A stretch of DNA of 64,000 nt from Mermis nigrescens (Eukaryota; Nematoda; Enoplea; Mermithida; Mermithidae). The stretch is taken from positions 67,001 through 131,000 of the forward strand of contig JAVLUZ010000148.1 of NCBI GenBank assembly GCA_036768485.1, read 5' to 3'. Of the stretch, positions 38,105-50,300 are shown piece after piece. Position 1 is the stretch's first letter; each line of letters begins with the position of its first letter. Both the position numbers and the translations under genes were made by a program. The notes beneath the pieces were generated by a model that saw only the letters and a program-made list of their open reading frames with translations, was not told the DNA's origin and ran no database searches.

Positions 38105-40602
38105 CGGAATTCACACAATTATATGGGAGAAACGGCCCACACAAAGCGCCTTAAAAATCAAAAATTCATAATGAATAGCCAAAGATGACTAAAAATCCAG
38201 CTCCAAATCCGTTTATATTGAGCATCAAGCCATTTAAATTTTTAATCAAAAAGAAAAATGATAAAATTAATACGCTTTCAACTAAAAAGTCTTTAAAAGA
38301 GCACAAAATCTTTGTGTTACATAAGAAAAGTAAATTTCTGGCGCAAAAAATATGTTCCCACACTCGCTGAGAAAGTTAGTAAACATAATTTAATGAGTAC
38401 TTTGATAAATTTCGGAAAATATGCCCCTGGATCCCTGTCTAAATCCCAATTCCAAATTTATCCTGTTATTTTGATAGCGCTAGCAATTGACGGCGCTAAT
38501 GCGCTTTTGAATTCGGTCGCGTTTGTACGCCCTAATTTAAATATACGAAGTTTCGAAAATTTTCGCTCAACCGAACAACAGATGGAAATCAATTCAAGTT
38601 GAAGTTAACTTGAATTGATTTTCATCTGTTGTTTGAATATCATCATTTTATGCCCAAACGCTGAAAAATTATCCAACTTTATGAATAAAAATAATATATT
38701 TTTTCGAAAAATCATCCTGGCGTACACTTCGAACAGAGGCTGTTCTGTGCCCACATATGTAACTAAATGCGCCGCGCCAAAATTTTGGATCCACAAATTT
38801 GTAAAGGTCGAAAAATGTAGAAAAATAGATGACACGGGCAAAAAAGCAATATTTTTGACGTTTCTAATCAAGCCTTAACCACTGGCCTCGGATTATCGGC
38901 AAAACGACAAAAATTTCAAAACTTCATTCTGGGGCTCTTTCCAATAATTCAATAAGTCTTACGACTAGATAGCCTTCGCTAGACCCCACGTCCACGTGTA
39001 TCTATGCATGTGTTAAATTTTCATGCTTAAAAATATGTTCATTTTTTGTACCGCAATTCGCATGTATAAAATTGAGGAGTACGTTTTTTAATCTTTTTAC
39101 ATAATTTAAATATTTTTTAAGAAATAGTTTCAAATAATTTGAGTAATAATTAATTAATTTTAATAAAGCAACGTTTCAAAGCAATTCACTTTAATTCTTA
39201 ATTTTCGTTTTAGATGAGCTACTTTGATCGCATGCATAAGTTCAAATTTAACCAAATCGCAAGCGCAGTGATTACTCCTCTCAATGTAGGTCACATCGTT
39301 ATTTTGCGTTAGAATAAATAGGTCGCACGATTGTAACTCTAATGGAAAAATGCGAAAAAATTACCGAAAAAAATTAGGAAATTATCGCGAAAATTCGACG
39401 AGGAGTCGAAGTGACCTTAGATTTTAATACTCCTTCAAATCAGTCAATCAATAAAATTTAAGGGCAGTCGATCGAGTTGTTTTTTGAAGAGAAACAAATT
39501 CGTCCATTGTCCCCAGGCAATTTGACAGGTCTTTTATTTCCTTATTTTTTGGAAGTTATTTATGATGACTGTACAAAATCGTCAGAACGCGACGAGTCGT
39601 TGAGTCGAACTGTTTTTGAAATAGTTATATTGCATAAAAATTAAAATTATGTTTTTTGACGAATTGTAATAAAATCTATGGGAAATCGATATTTTGTACT
39701 CGTTGTTTTATTTGGGAGAGATCGAAAGCGATGCGTATTCGTAGTCGATCCTTAGAATTCTTCGAACATTTTTCAGACGCATGTAAAGTGTCCAATAGGC
39801 AGCCGGCTGGAAACGTATTTGATTTTACTTGCTTTTATACTGTTCATCAAGCGGAGCGATTCTACAAAAAAACTTTTTCGGCAGAATGAGAGGAATTTTT
39901 TCCGACAAATTGAAGCATTTTCCTCAATAAATCAATTTCATTTATGCGGTTGCTCCTGTAAAATTGGTGCGAGAGCCAGCACCATACATGGGCAGCAAAT
40001 AAATTCTAAGGGGTCTAGGTGGTGTGCAAATGGCGATAAATCATAAAAAACATGCCAAAAATAAAAAAAACATGCCAAAAAGTCAGAGGAGTCTATCGAT
40101 GTTTTGGAAATCTACCGGATTCTCGAGAGGGTCTCTTAATTTTGGGAATATACCAGATTCTCGAGAGGGTGTAACCCCCAACCCTTGAACTTTCATTGCA
40201 TTTAGTTAGCTTGATTAATTCTTATTAGCTAATTCAGTGGCCATGGCCAACTTCAGTACCGCTTGCTCATTCAAATCAGCAAGCGAATTAAAATCTTCTT
40301 TTAGACAATAAGGGGTTACACATAACAAATAATAATTAGCGTAAAATTACTTTCTAATTGTTGTTTATTAAATGATTATTTAGGTATACAAAATTCGGTC
40401 ACCGACTGTTTCCATTTAGACGTAAGCAAAACAGCAAAAATAATGGAACGTTTTTACATGCTCAAGCTACTTGTGTTAGATTTTAATAAACTCCAACAGT
40501 TCGTGCTATGCAAGAACAACCCAATTTCGCCAACCAGCGACCTTTTTGACACTCTAATTATGGCTGGAAATCCTCAAAAAATTGTTACGAATTCGCGGAG
40601 AT
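38105..40602. other. Non-coding stretch with repeat fragments
   Basis: Contains the hairpin at 38574-38633 (separate entry), a family D-like piece (about 38740-39000), a CATACATGGGCAGC start at 39984, and a duplicated tctcgagagggt word at 40120-40170. A 77-codon frame at 39656-39889 has no domain. No gene called. Confidence 0.4.
38574..38633. repeat. Near-perfect 27-bp hairpin
   Basis: The arm AACAACAGATGGAAATCAAT continuing to caagtt pairs with its complement after a 6-base loop, with one mismatch in 27. No T-run follows directly. Function unknown. Confidence 0.85.
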
Positions 40603-40876
40603 GAGCATAGTCGGGCAGCACCAAAATTCTGGTGGGAGGGTGCAAGACTTTTCGAAGGTCAAAAAATAATCCTAATTAATGGTGGTATGGCGAAAAAACA
40701 TCATTTTTTACCATTTCTCATCGAGCACTATCCATTGGCCACAAAAAATTGTGAAAAATAATTTTCAAAAATTGAATTCTGAGGAGGGGTATTTTGGTTT
40801 CTGGAGGAAGGGGGTATTTGACCTTCTAAGGGGGTACCTTCCCCAACCCTGAACCCCGCCCACGCCCACGTGTGGT
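40603..40876 (+). mobile_element. Family D element
   Basis: Starts CATAGTCGGGCAGCACCAAA, contains ggtggtatggcgaaaaaaca and tttctcatcgagcactatcc, and ends CACGCCCACGTGTG. Flanking octamers gagatgag and gttatgag match at 6 of 8. Confidence 0.6.
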
Positions 40877-42933
40877 TATGAGACGAAACACCTTGGTCAT
40901 TTGGATGGAACATTATGTACGAGATTATTCGCTATTAGTGATTTGCAATGACTGACATTATGAACCGAAAAATACGATCACGCAAGAAAATTTCTCGGAA
41001 TAAGCTTTACTTATACCAACTTTCGATTTCCTTTTTATTGATCCGTAATTTACGGCACTTTATTTAACGTAATAAATAGGCTTCTAATAGCCAGTCTGTA
41101 AACTCTACATTCTGCTTAAACCTCCAATTTTACTTACTTAGGCTTGATTTGGCTTTCTACCAAGCTCATTTTCACCTCGGCATGATAATTTTAAATAGTT
41201 CGTTACATTAAATTGATTTTATTTTTTTAAGTGCACAAAAGATTTAACACCTGGCTGCAATGCAATATGGGTCTTGCGAACAACAGAGGATTAATTTATT
41301 TCCGATTGTTAATCAAATTTAAGAATTATTCAAATTCAGGCACTAAAAATTAAGTTTATTTCACTATGAAAATTATATTACGTCTTATTAATCTTTCTTC
41401 CAGGACGCTAACGCCGAGCTCTACTTGTCTAAACATTAATATGCGGCGCGTAAATATTTAGCTAGACCCCTAAAAGGGTACAAAAAGGAAAATTTTGGAA
41501 AAGACAAGTCAAAATCAAAGTCTAAAGAGAATAAAATCAAAATTTGTAAGACAATGTGCTATTTATTGATCGGAAATTGTTAATTAAAGGAAGCTCTACC
41601 GCAATTTCAGCATAAAACTAATTTTTGGATTTTCGGCCATTACCAGATTTTTTAAAATTTTTTCGGCGCATATAGAGTCGGATAGTACTAAGCGGCAATT
41701 GACTTTCCTAACAGTCAAGGACCTATTTTTGAAACAGAAATGTGGCTCTTGAGCAGAGCAAGGATTTTTCGCTGTTTATTGGAATTTGTTGCTAAAAACG
41801 CTGTAATTTAAGCAGTTTCCTGTTAGATTAGCATTTTATCTCTCATGCTTCAGTTTTAGTTACTAATTTTGGCTTTCCTTTATCCTGTTTTAATGTTTTT
41901 CGGCACTTAGCGCTGGCTTTTTCTTTGACAGATGTGAAAAGTAGCACGCACTTTTTTTAGGAAATATTTAGATAATTTTGAAATTTTCTGTATCAAAAGC
42001 GATTCTGTTTATAAGAATATGACAAAGAAACTCTGTTTTGCGCGCAATGAACAAATTCCTGGTACAGTTTTTGATTTTTTCGGGAAGAATTTGGGTACCG
42101 CCATACACGGGCAGCAGCGAAATTCTGGGGGTCCGAGCGATGGGAAAAAATCTACAAAATTAGCACACACAAAAAATTAATTCTGGAGGTCTTTCGATTT
42201 TCGGGTTATCCAATGATTTCGCTGAACTGACGATTAAAAATAGATGAGTATTTAGAAAAGAATTTTCGCGATTCGTAATCCTTCACAATCTAGTGAAACA
42301 AACAGGACAAATCTAAAAAACTTTAAAGTTCTACCACGCGACTTATTCCATTTGTGCTCTAAAGCGATACATTTTACGGTTCATTTTTAAGATCTTAATC
42401 GTCAGAAATGTACATAGTTGATTGTATCTCAAAGTAATTTATTCCTCGATTATAGATTAGAAGATTTAATTGTGAAATGACTCGTTTGAGCACCAGAGCA
42501 ATGTAATCATACTTTAATCCATGCTCTTGCTTTATAAACGCCTTTAAGGAGGCCGACATGTGTTGCGCTAATTTTTTTATCACTTTAATAACTATTAACT
42601 ACTTCAGCAACGATATCGAGTCAAGAATATATAAAGTTTTGACATCTGAAAATTTCGACGGAATATACTCAATTCTTTCTCATATTTTCATTTAATTTCA
42701 GACGCAAATGCAAACATTACCAGCACACGTGGGCTAAGGGTAAGGAAGGGGTATTAGTCCTCCCGAGAATTTGACAGACCCCCAAAAAATCGATAGACCC
42801 AAAATGAAATTTTTTGCGATTTTTCGGACTTATGTCTCATCGAGACCCCCAGACTTTCGTCGATGCCCATATGTTATTATCAGTCCTTTCATTCTTTTTA
42901 TTTGTATAATTTTATAAATTCAAATTTCACATA
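40877..42933. other. Non-coding stretch with short repeat ends
   Basis: Repeat ends occur at 42100-42210 (CCATACACGGGCAGCAGC) and 42715-42870 (cacacgtgggctaaggg... cgatagaccc). 41460-42070 has family B-like words. No gene was identified. Confidence 0.4.
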
Positions 42934-43554
42934 TAGGGTGGCTAAAAAACGAATGGAATGTTGGCCCATTATAAGTTATTCAATACTTTACCAAATTAAA
43001 CGCGGTTTGCTTTGTTCGAGAGCCTATGATCTTTGTAAGAATGTGGCGAAGCTTTATTCATGCAGGTTGAGCTGCTGTTGGTCTACAATTAAATTGAGCA
43101 AAAGTCCTTTTTTAGTAATGAAAGCATCTTTCAGAAGCATTATTTCCCTTTAAAACCCTGTAACTTTACAGAATCTCAAGACAGTTAAATGTAACTTCTT
43201 TTATTATTAGCCCTTTTAATTGTAGGAATGTAACGACCTGTGATAAAGGTGTTGCTGTTCCGCAGAGACTAAACCTCTCAAAATAGGAATAGACAGTGCA
43301 GTAAACAAATAATTTTGGCTCCAAGTAAGCTAGACTGCGTTGAATTATCTTTTTTCTTGTTGTTGGGGAGTTACACTATTGTAAAGATAGCTTTTCTAGG
43401 CAAAAATCCACAAAAAAGACGAATAAAACAACTTTGCTTATTTTAGTGAGAACCAAGAGCAGCTCAACCAGCATAATTGAGACTTTAGCGCCTCGGTCAA
43501 GCATCAGAGAAGTTATACGGATCAATAGGCCATTCGCTTTTTTGAGCCACCCTG
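42934..43554. mobile_element. MITE with CAGGGTGG-type terminus, 621 bp
   Basis: The left end TAGGGTGGCTAAAAAACGAA pairs with the right end TTCGCTTTTTTGAGCCACCC followed by TG. Subterminal inverted words (caggttgagctgctgttgg and ccaagagcagctcaaccagc) extend the arms. CATA occurs just outside both ends and may be the target duplication. No transposase is visible. Confidence 0.7.
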
Positions 43555-44060
43555 CATAACATTGTATCTTCTCTCACTTTCCCTCTCTTTGTCAAAAAGA
43601 TCTGCAACGCCATAGTAATCATAGCCTAGGGCATGCCGCAAAATTGACTTTTTTGCACCATCAAGTTCTCAAGTTCGTTTTCGACGAAACTTAGTCATTC
43701 CCAATAAACGAAGGCTACGAGTTGGGGCGTTTTAGATTTACTTTTGTCTTAGGTAGGTAAACCGGAAGTGTTAATGATTTCGATTTTACGTTCGGCCGAT
43801 TCGGTCGAACACGTAATTAGGGCCCTAAAAGTTCGGGCGAATTTCGTTTTTTTGGCTCAACAGTTCTTAATCGCTGGGCGTTAACGATTCGGTGCTCGGT
43901 CGGCGAAAATTCGGCTCTTTTTTAACACGCCCGCCGTACGTTTTATCCGGTTTTTTTAAGTTTTATCGGAAATACAGTAAATAGAGCTCTACGAATGAAC
44001 GCGATCGAATCGACAACCTAATTTCTCCCAAAAACAACAAAAAATGAAATTGCGCCCGTG
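43555..44060. other. Upstream region of collagen gene 1
   Basis: Becomes less AT-rich towards the gene (ttcggccgattcggtcg..., acgcccgccgtacg). No gene. It probably contains cis-regulatory sequence of the collagen, but I cannot point to a specific site. Confidence 0.4.
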
Positions 44061-44068
44061 TATATAAA
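44061..44068 (+). promoter_or_regulatory. TATA-like box of collagen gene 1
   Basis: TATATAAA lies 119-126 bases before the ATG at 44187 and about 85 bases before a splice-acceptor-like TTTATTTTAG. The position suits a core promoter. Confidence 0.5.
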
Positions 44069-44142
44069 CGGAGCCGATTTTGAAACAAACGTTTCATTGT
44101 TGGGAAAATCGCCTGATAAACGACCTCTCGGTTTATTTCGTC

Positions 44143-44153
44143 TTTTATTTTAG
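44143..44153 (+). promoter_or_regulatory. Possible trans-splice (outron) acceptor, gene 1
   Basis: TTTTATTTTAG ends 33 bases before the start codon, in sequence like the true intron acceptors of this gene. It could receive a spliced leader, or be the 3' site of an intron in the 5' untranslated region. The sequence alone cannot tell. Confidence 0.35.
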
Positions 44154-44186
44154 TTCGTACCCGCCAACAGGGTCCTTTTGGCCGAA

Positions 44187-44381
44187 ATGAGTGAGGACGA
44201 GAAAATGGACCCGAAAATTGCCGAAAAATTAAAAGAAGCCGAGCGATTCCGGCGCTTGGCCTTTTTGGGTGTGTCATTCAGCACCATGGCCATCGTGGCG
44301 GCCGTGCTAAGCGTGCCCATGATTTATAACTACGTTCAGAGCATTCAATCCATACTGGAGGCCGAAATGGAATTTTGCAAG
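44187..44381 (+). CDS. Gene 1 exon 1: N-terminal domain
   Basis: Encodes residues 1-65, from [10 protein letters not shown] to MEFCK. The donor AAG|GTACAT ends in phase 0. The membrane stretch [18 protein letters not shown] acts as signal anchor in this family. Confidence 0.93.
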
Positions 44382-47300
44382 GTACATACTTATGGATAAA
44401 TATGGCCCGGCTTGAATAAATTCGATAAAATCCCATTTTCGCATTCTATCGTTTCGATCGCATTATTACATACTCTAGTTTTAGAGATTTTCTTGTGTGA
44501 AAAAGTACGAATGCACGCGTAGTGAGTAAACGTGCGTAAATAAAGAAGGATATTCCTGTTACACGAGCTAAATATTCTAGAATATGCAATTTTTCGTTTT
44601 TTCAGACTTTTCGTGTTACACAGAGCTACGGTGAATGGGGTTTATGGGTCTTTGGACCTCACAGAATAGAAAAAAATGGAAAATTTTGTGTGAAAAATGA
44701 GGCAGAATGAAGGCCAAAAACAGATGAAGATTAAAAATTTCCTTCAAACGTGCATAAACTTGATCAGAAACTGTGTAATAACATAGTTTTAACGCAATTT
44801 TAGCGCCTCGTGTACCAGTTTTTGAGGTCATTTTGGCCCAAAAAACTCACTTCTTGACCCCTCTCCAGACCGGCTGACCCCCAGATCGGCGCATGCGGTG
44901 CATCTATAGTCGTGACTAGGTCACATTAGGATTAAGTGAAAAAATTAGTATGATACTGACTTGTGCAGAGAAGACCGTTTGTTGCAACCTGAGTCTTCGA
45001 TTTTAAACGTTACTCTGCAAAAAAACGTCCTGCTTCTCATAATCAGTCGCAGCTTTAATTTGTTCTTTTATCAGAAGCACATTTATCCCTGATAAATCTC
45101 ACTGCAAGCGCACTGACAGTGATTTTTTTGGGAAAATGATGTTTCAGGAGAATGCACTCGATTTGGATCCCATAACAAAATAACAACCAAATTAGGCATC
45201 AAATTGAAGTTAAAATGCGCGCCATATTCTGTCCCAGTCAGTATTATGAGTAAACATTGAGAGAGCAACCGGCAATAGATCAAGAAAAGCTGAAATCTTG
45301 AGCGAATTTTCAAAAATTTATCTGACTTCACTGCCTCTTAACTTGCTGTCGTCCACGGAACCGATGGTGGCTACATAACGTTTTAATAAATTTTCTCATT
45401 CATAATTGAATACCCTCTCATGTATTCAGTTCTTCATGCAACATTGGTACCCTCTCTTATACGAGGTTTCATGTTACCCAGTATTCTATTCAAATTTTGC
45501 ACTAAATGCGCAAACCGGTATTTTAGAAGGTTTGACTATAATACTCGCATGCATTTAATCGTCGTACTAAAATAATCGAATAGATGGATGTCAATACAAG
45601 AAGGAAAGCTTAAAGAATCGCATTAATTCAAAATTAAATTAAATTTTTTATTAATTAAAACGGGAGAATTCATTCGAAATAAATCAATATTTCAACACGC
45701 ACTCACTTGAATAAAAACTTCTACCCGGATTACGTCAATTATCATTGCTACAACAGACAGACAGGTGGTGAGTTTGAGGGTTTACAACTCCGCAAGCTAT
45801 AATGGGAAACTTTCTTGCTAATCTCTAAAGCTACTGACCATACATGGGCGCGGAGGGCTCTGGGGGTCTGGATCCTTCGAGAATCCCGTCGGACCCCCTA
45901 AATCAATATACCCATAGACTTAAATTTTATCCGAAGACTTTCGGCCAAAAAATCAAGGCAAATTGCCCTTCGCCCAGAGCACCCACAAATGTGGAGCAAC
46001 TCCCGCCAGACAAGAAGCGCACTAGGCAGATCTACGGCAAACCAAATGCACAGGCAGTCTACGGTTGTAGTTATCATCGTTATACAATAAATTTCAATCG
46101 TCCCGACTCACGCTCACAAAATCAAAATTGAATAAATTGAACAAATATGGATGAATGAATGAATTAATTATCTAATTATATGATTAATTAATTAATAAAA
46201 ATAAATAAATAAATAAACTATTAAAAATAAAATGAATAAACAAGCAGGCAAATCAACACGCCTTCTATTCTAGATAAATTTTATTTCAGTCCCGATCGTC
46301 CGATCTCTGGCGCGAAATGTTCACGCTACGCTCGTCGAAAGGACTACCGGCGCCTTCGCTATTAGAATTTCAGGATCGCCACCGACGCCAGGGTTACGGC
46401 GTACCGCCGGCGCCCGAGACTACGGCAGCGCCACCGACGAATGGCGTACCGCCTACTGGAAGCGTCCCGGTCGAGACGGCGACGCCTGGCGTGCCGCCAA
46501 CCAACGGCGCACCACCGACCGGAGGTCCCGAGGCAACGACGCCTGGCGTGCCGCCAACGAACGGCGCGCCGCCCACCGGAGGTCCTGAGGCAACGACGCC
46601 CGGCGTGCCGCCCACGGGCGGTATCCCGCCGTCGGGAGGTCCCGAATCGTCAACGGGCGGCGTGCCACCCACGGGCGGTGTCCCGCCGTCGGGAGGTCCC
46701 GAATCATCAACGGGCGGCGTGCCACCCACGGGCGGTGTCCCGCCGTCAGGAGGTCCCGAAACGTCAACGGGCGGCGTGCCAGCCACGGGAGGCAGCGTAC
46801 CGCCGTCTGCAGGTTCCGAAGCTTCGACGACGGCTGGTGTGCCGCCGTCCAACGGTTACGGTGGACCGACGTCCGGCGGACCCGAGGCATCGACTACGGC
46901 CGGCGTGCCGCTGTCGCCCGTAATTTTGAAATAAATATTTAAATATTTTAGATTTAAAGAACAAAAAATTGTGATATTTTACAAATATCGATTGAATGAA
47001 GAACATGAGAAATCAGTGTGTAAAGCTTAACCTAACCTACTCTAATCTGACCTAATTATACTTGTAACAGGGCAAGGGAATTCTCACCCATAGTCAGGAT
47101 ATGCTGACCCCCGATTTTGGGGAGAACTTCCGTTTTTACCCATTTTACTTGTTTTGCAATTTTTGGCCAAAAAGCTCATTTCTAACATTTTGAGCTGTTG
47201 CATATATGAAGCTAACAAAAAAGATAAGTCCTCATTTGACCTGATATAAGACTAGAATGCAGAAGGTTAGATAGATTAATAATTTTTTGAAAATACCGGT

Positions 47301-50300
47301 TGGGTGTTCGCTTTCTCGCATGACGAACTGGAGCGTTTTCATTCGTTTATTATAAAAAAGGCATTGTTATACGTAGAATAAACTGAATCAATGAAAGAAA
47401 AGCAGAGGTGAAAAATGAAAAGCCGAGGTAAACAAAGAAGAAATCGATATATTAATGACCGCAACTGACTTTTACTATCAGGATGGAAAGAAAAATGTAA
47501 TAATGCCTTCACAAATGATCCTCTAAACTATATTTCAATGCTTGAATTACGAAGTCACCATACATGCACAGCTTGGGAGGGGAGTGAAATTATAAAGTGC
47601 CTTTTTTGGACCCAAAAAGTGTAGATACGCGTCAAAAGATCGTTTTTTCAGCGTTTCTGGGAACTTTCGAAAAATCGCCAATTCTGGGGAAGGGGTGAAA
47701 ATTTTTCTAGGAAGGGTGAAAACCACCCAAAGCCCCTCAAGATGATGTATGGAAGTCACTCGTTCTGTTTACCGTCTTTTTTCTCGGCTTTTCTGTTCGA
47801 TTTTTTTATTAAAAAATTCGGCTCAATTCATACTTTCAATTTTTCTAATTAATTTACTTTATTTTATTATTTAATTATAAATTTATTTATTTATTTATTA
47901 AAATAATGCTTAGGTGCCTCCGTCCGGAGCCAGTGAAACTCCCCTCCCACCAACTGGAGGATACACCGAGCCACCTATTCCCGGGGCTTCGACCGGCGGA
48001 TCGCCAGGTACCGAAGTGCCCGGAGCGGCAACGACTGGAGCGTAAGCCAATTGAATAAATTGAATAATTAAAAAATTCACAAAAACTAAAACACGAAATC
48101 ATTAAATAGATGATAAAGTAATCAAGTGATTAAGTCACTAATTAAACTAGATCCTAATTTGACACCAGCTGCTGTTGTATCAAGACTTAAAGCAGTTTTA
48201 GCATAAAAGTTTTAGCATATAATTATTTTAAAGCTTAAATTAATTAATTAATATAATTAATTAATCTTTCATTGACCTCGACGGGTCATGCAACGCATTT
48301 ATTGTTAGGGCCACTCACGCTATTTGGGCTGGTTTTGAAGAAACCCTGCAGAGGTCAGTTTTCAAATAGCTTTTTCAGCAAAATAACCCCACAAGTTAAT
48401 AAAATATTAAGGCTGATACAGAGACTACCTGATTTTACGGTTTTAAAATTATTACAGACACTGTTTCAAGAATATGTTGATATTCGCCTCTGTTTTTCGC
48501 CTCAATCTTGCCTCGTTCCTCCTATATAATTTGAATCTCTTTCTGGAGTCTAGTCCGCAAAATGAATAAGTGAGAGCAAGCAAAATTGGGAATTAAAAAA
48601 CGAAAACAAGCAAAAAGCATATTGTAATTTATGACTACTCATATCCGAATCAAGTTATGGCTTGTAGCTTTTGAGTGTAGCCTTTTTTATGCCAGTCTGT
48701 ATATTTCGTCAAACAAAGAATCCAAAAACTGCTACGCTAACGCACTATTGACATTTTTCAATAAACTTTGACTTTGATAGTATCTGTTATGTTAAGAGCT
48801 ATCTTCTAGGAAATTTGGTATATTTTCGGACATAAATTTCGGGGTGTCTTGATCGTTTTTACGTTCCGCTGATGTTATAAAAAATATTTATAGCTTGCTA
48901 AGAATTCCCTTATGCATTGTAAAGGTACCAGGGAAATTTCCATTTTCCTAATATTTAAAAAAATGGCCTATTTTTCCGTTCATTCCGTACGATTCAAAAA
49001 AATTTTATCGCATTATAGAGCCGCTGGTCCATCATCAGGAGCTCCAATTGGCAGTTCTGAGTAAGCAAAATGAATTTTTCAGCCATAAATTCTTGCAAGA
49101 AAGACTTTTTCTAATTAACACTTAACACTAACGCTCCAATTGCCGATATTTATGCTAGCATTCTTTGATTTATATAAATCAGAGCCATTAAAAATTACTA
49201 CAGAAAGATATTCAAGAAAACAAGATTTTTAAAGATTTAATTTTAATAAAATTCAATTTGCATCGTGAGAGTATCATGAATTATAAAAAGCTTATGATAA
49301 TACATGGCATTATTATTTGATTGTTATTTGATTTGTCTTGCGTCGCAAATTATAACAAAGCACAAATCGAAAATATACATAGAATTAAAGATCAATCAAT
49401 AATTTGTCTACAAATTTTAGGGGTCCATATCCGGGAACCGGCTCCGAAGTGGCTACACCTCCTGTTCTTGGCACCACCCAGTCCGCTACTGGTCTTCCGC
49501 CAGTTGGGTCAACAACGGTAAGAAACTGTGCTTATGTGTTTACTCTTTTATTATTATTTTATATATTTCGCAATTTTTTAATTTTTTGTAATCTTATGTT
49601 TTTTCATGCAACAGGAGTTTGACAGCAGTAGAAACAGTTTGTTTAAAATTTAAGATTCTATACAAATTTAACTTTAAAACTCAAAACCTTGTATTTATAA
49701 ATAGTTTAGAATTTAATTCAATTTGTTGAATTCAATTTAATTTTATCCATTCAAATTCAGATGGACTGTGCACATTCCAAATATTAGGGAAACTTTTGCT
49801 GTCAGGATTTTATAGTCAGTAACAGAATCGTATTTTCGATGTGGGTGTTTCAAGAGATTGAACCCCTGGACCTCAAAAGAATCGGCAAGTCTGGCTGAAA
49901 TACCAGAATAAAATTCAGTTTTAAGAGGACTAATTTTTCCCCGCGATTTCTGGACGAAAAGTAATAGACTTCAATAAAAAAACATTTAAAATTCTTTTGT
50001 GCAATTTCCTGTATATTTTCGTGCCTCCAGGATTTTGACTTTGCTAATTTGTATTTTCTATCACTTGACAATTCCAGCGAAGTTCCTTGATTCTACAATA
50101 TAAGCTAAAGGGTCAATAACAAAAGTGCATTAAAATAAATTACGATTTTAAATCTTTAGATTTGATGTAATAAAAACAATATTTGAGAAATGACAAAAAA
50201 TTTAAATTTTGATTGCGAAAAAGTCGTCGATGGAATTCTAAATTTCGTATTCGAAGTATTGACGGAAAATGCGCGATAAAAATGACTAATTTAAAAATTG

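Noticed and set aside
45844..46131. Treating the whole 95-codon frame in intron 1 as a separate gene
   Set aside because: Its first 30 codons fall in a dispersed repeat end and it starts at a non-ATG codon. Only the middle part looks like collagen pro-peptide sequence, and that is reported as an exon-like segment.
46394..46852. 152-codon minus-strand frame (and frames at 46441-46923 and 46453-46890)
   Set aside because: Mirror images of the Pro/Gly-rich repeat in gene 1 exon 2. Such repeats leave all frames open, and only the plus frame joins with correct splice phases to collagen exons.
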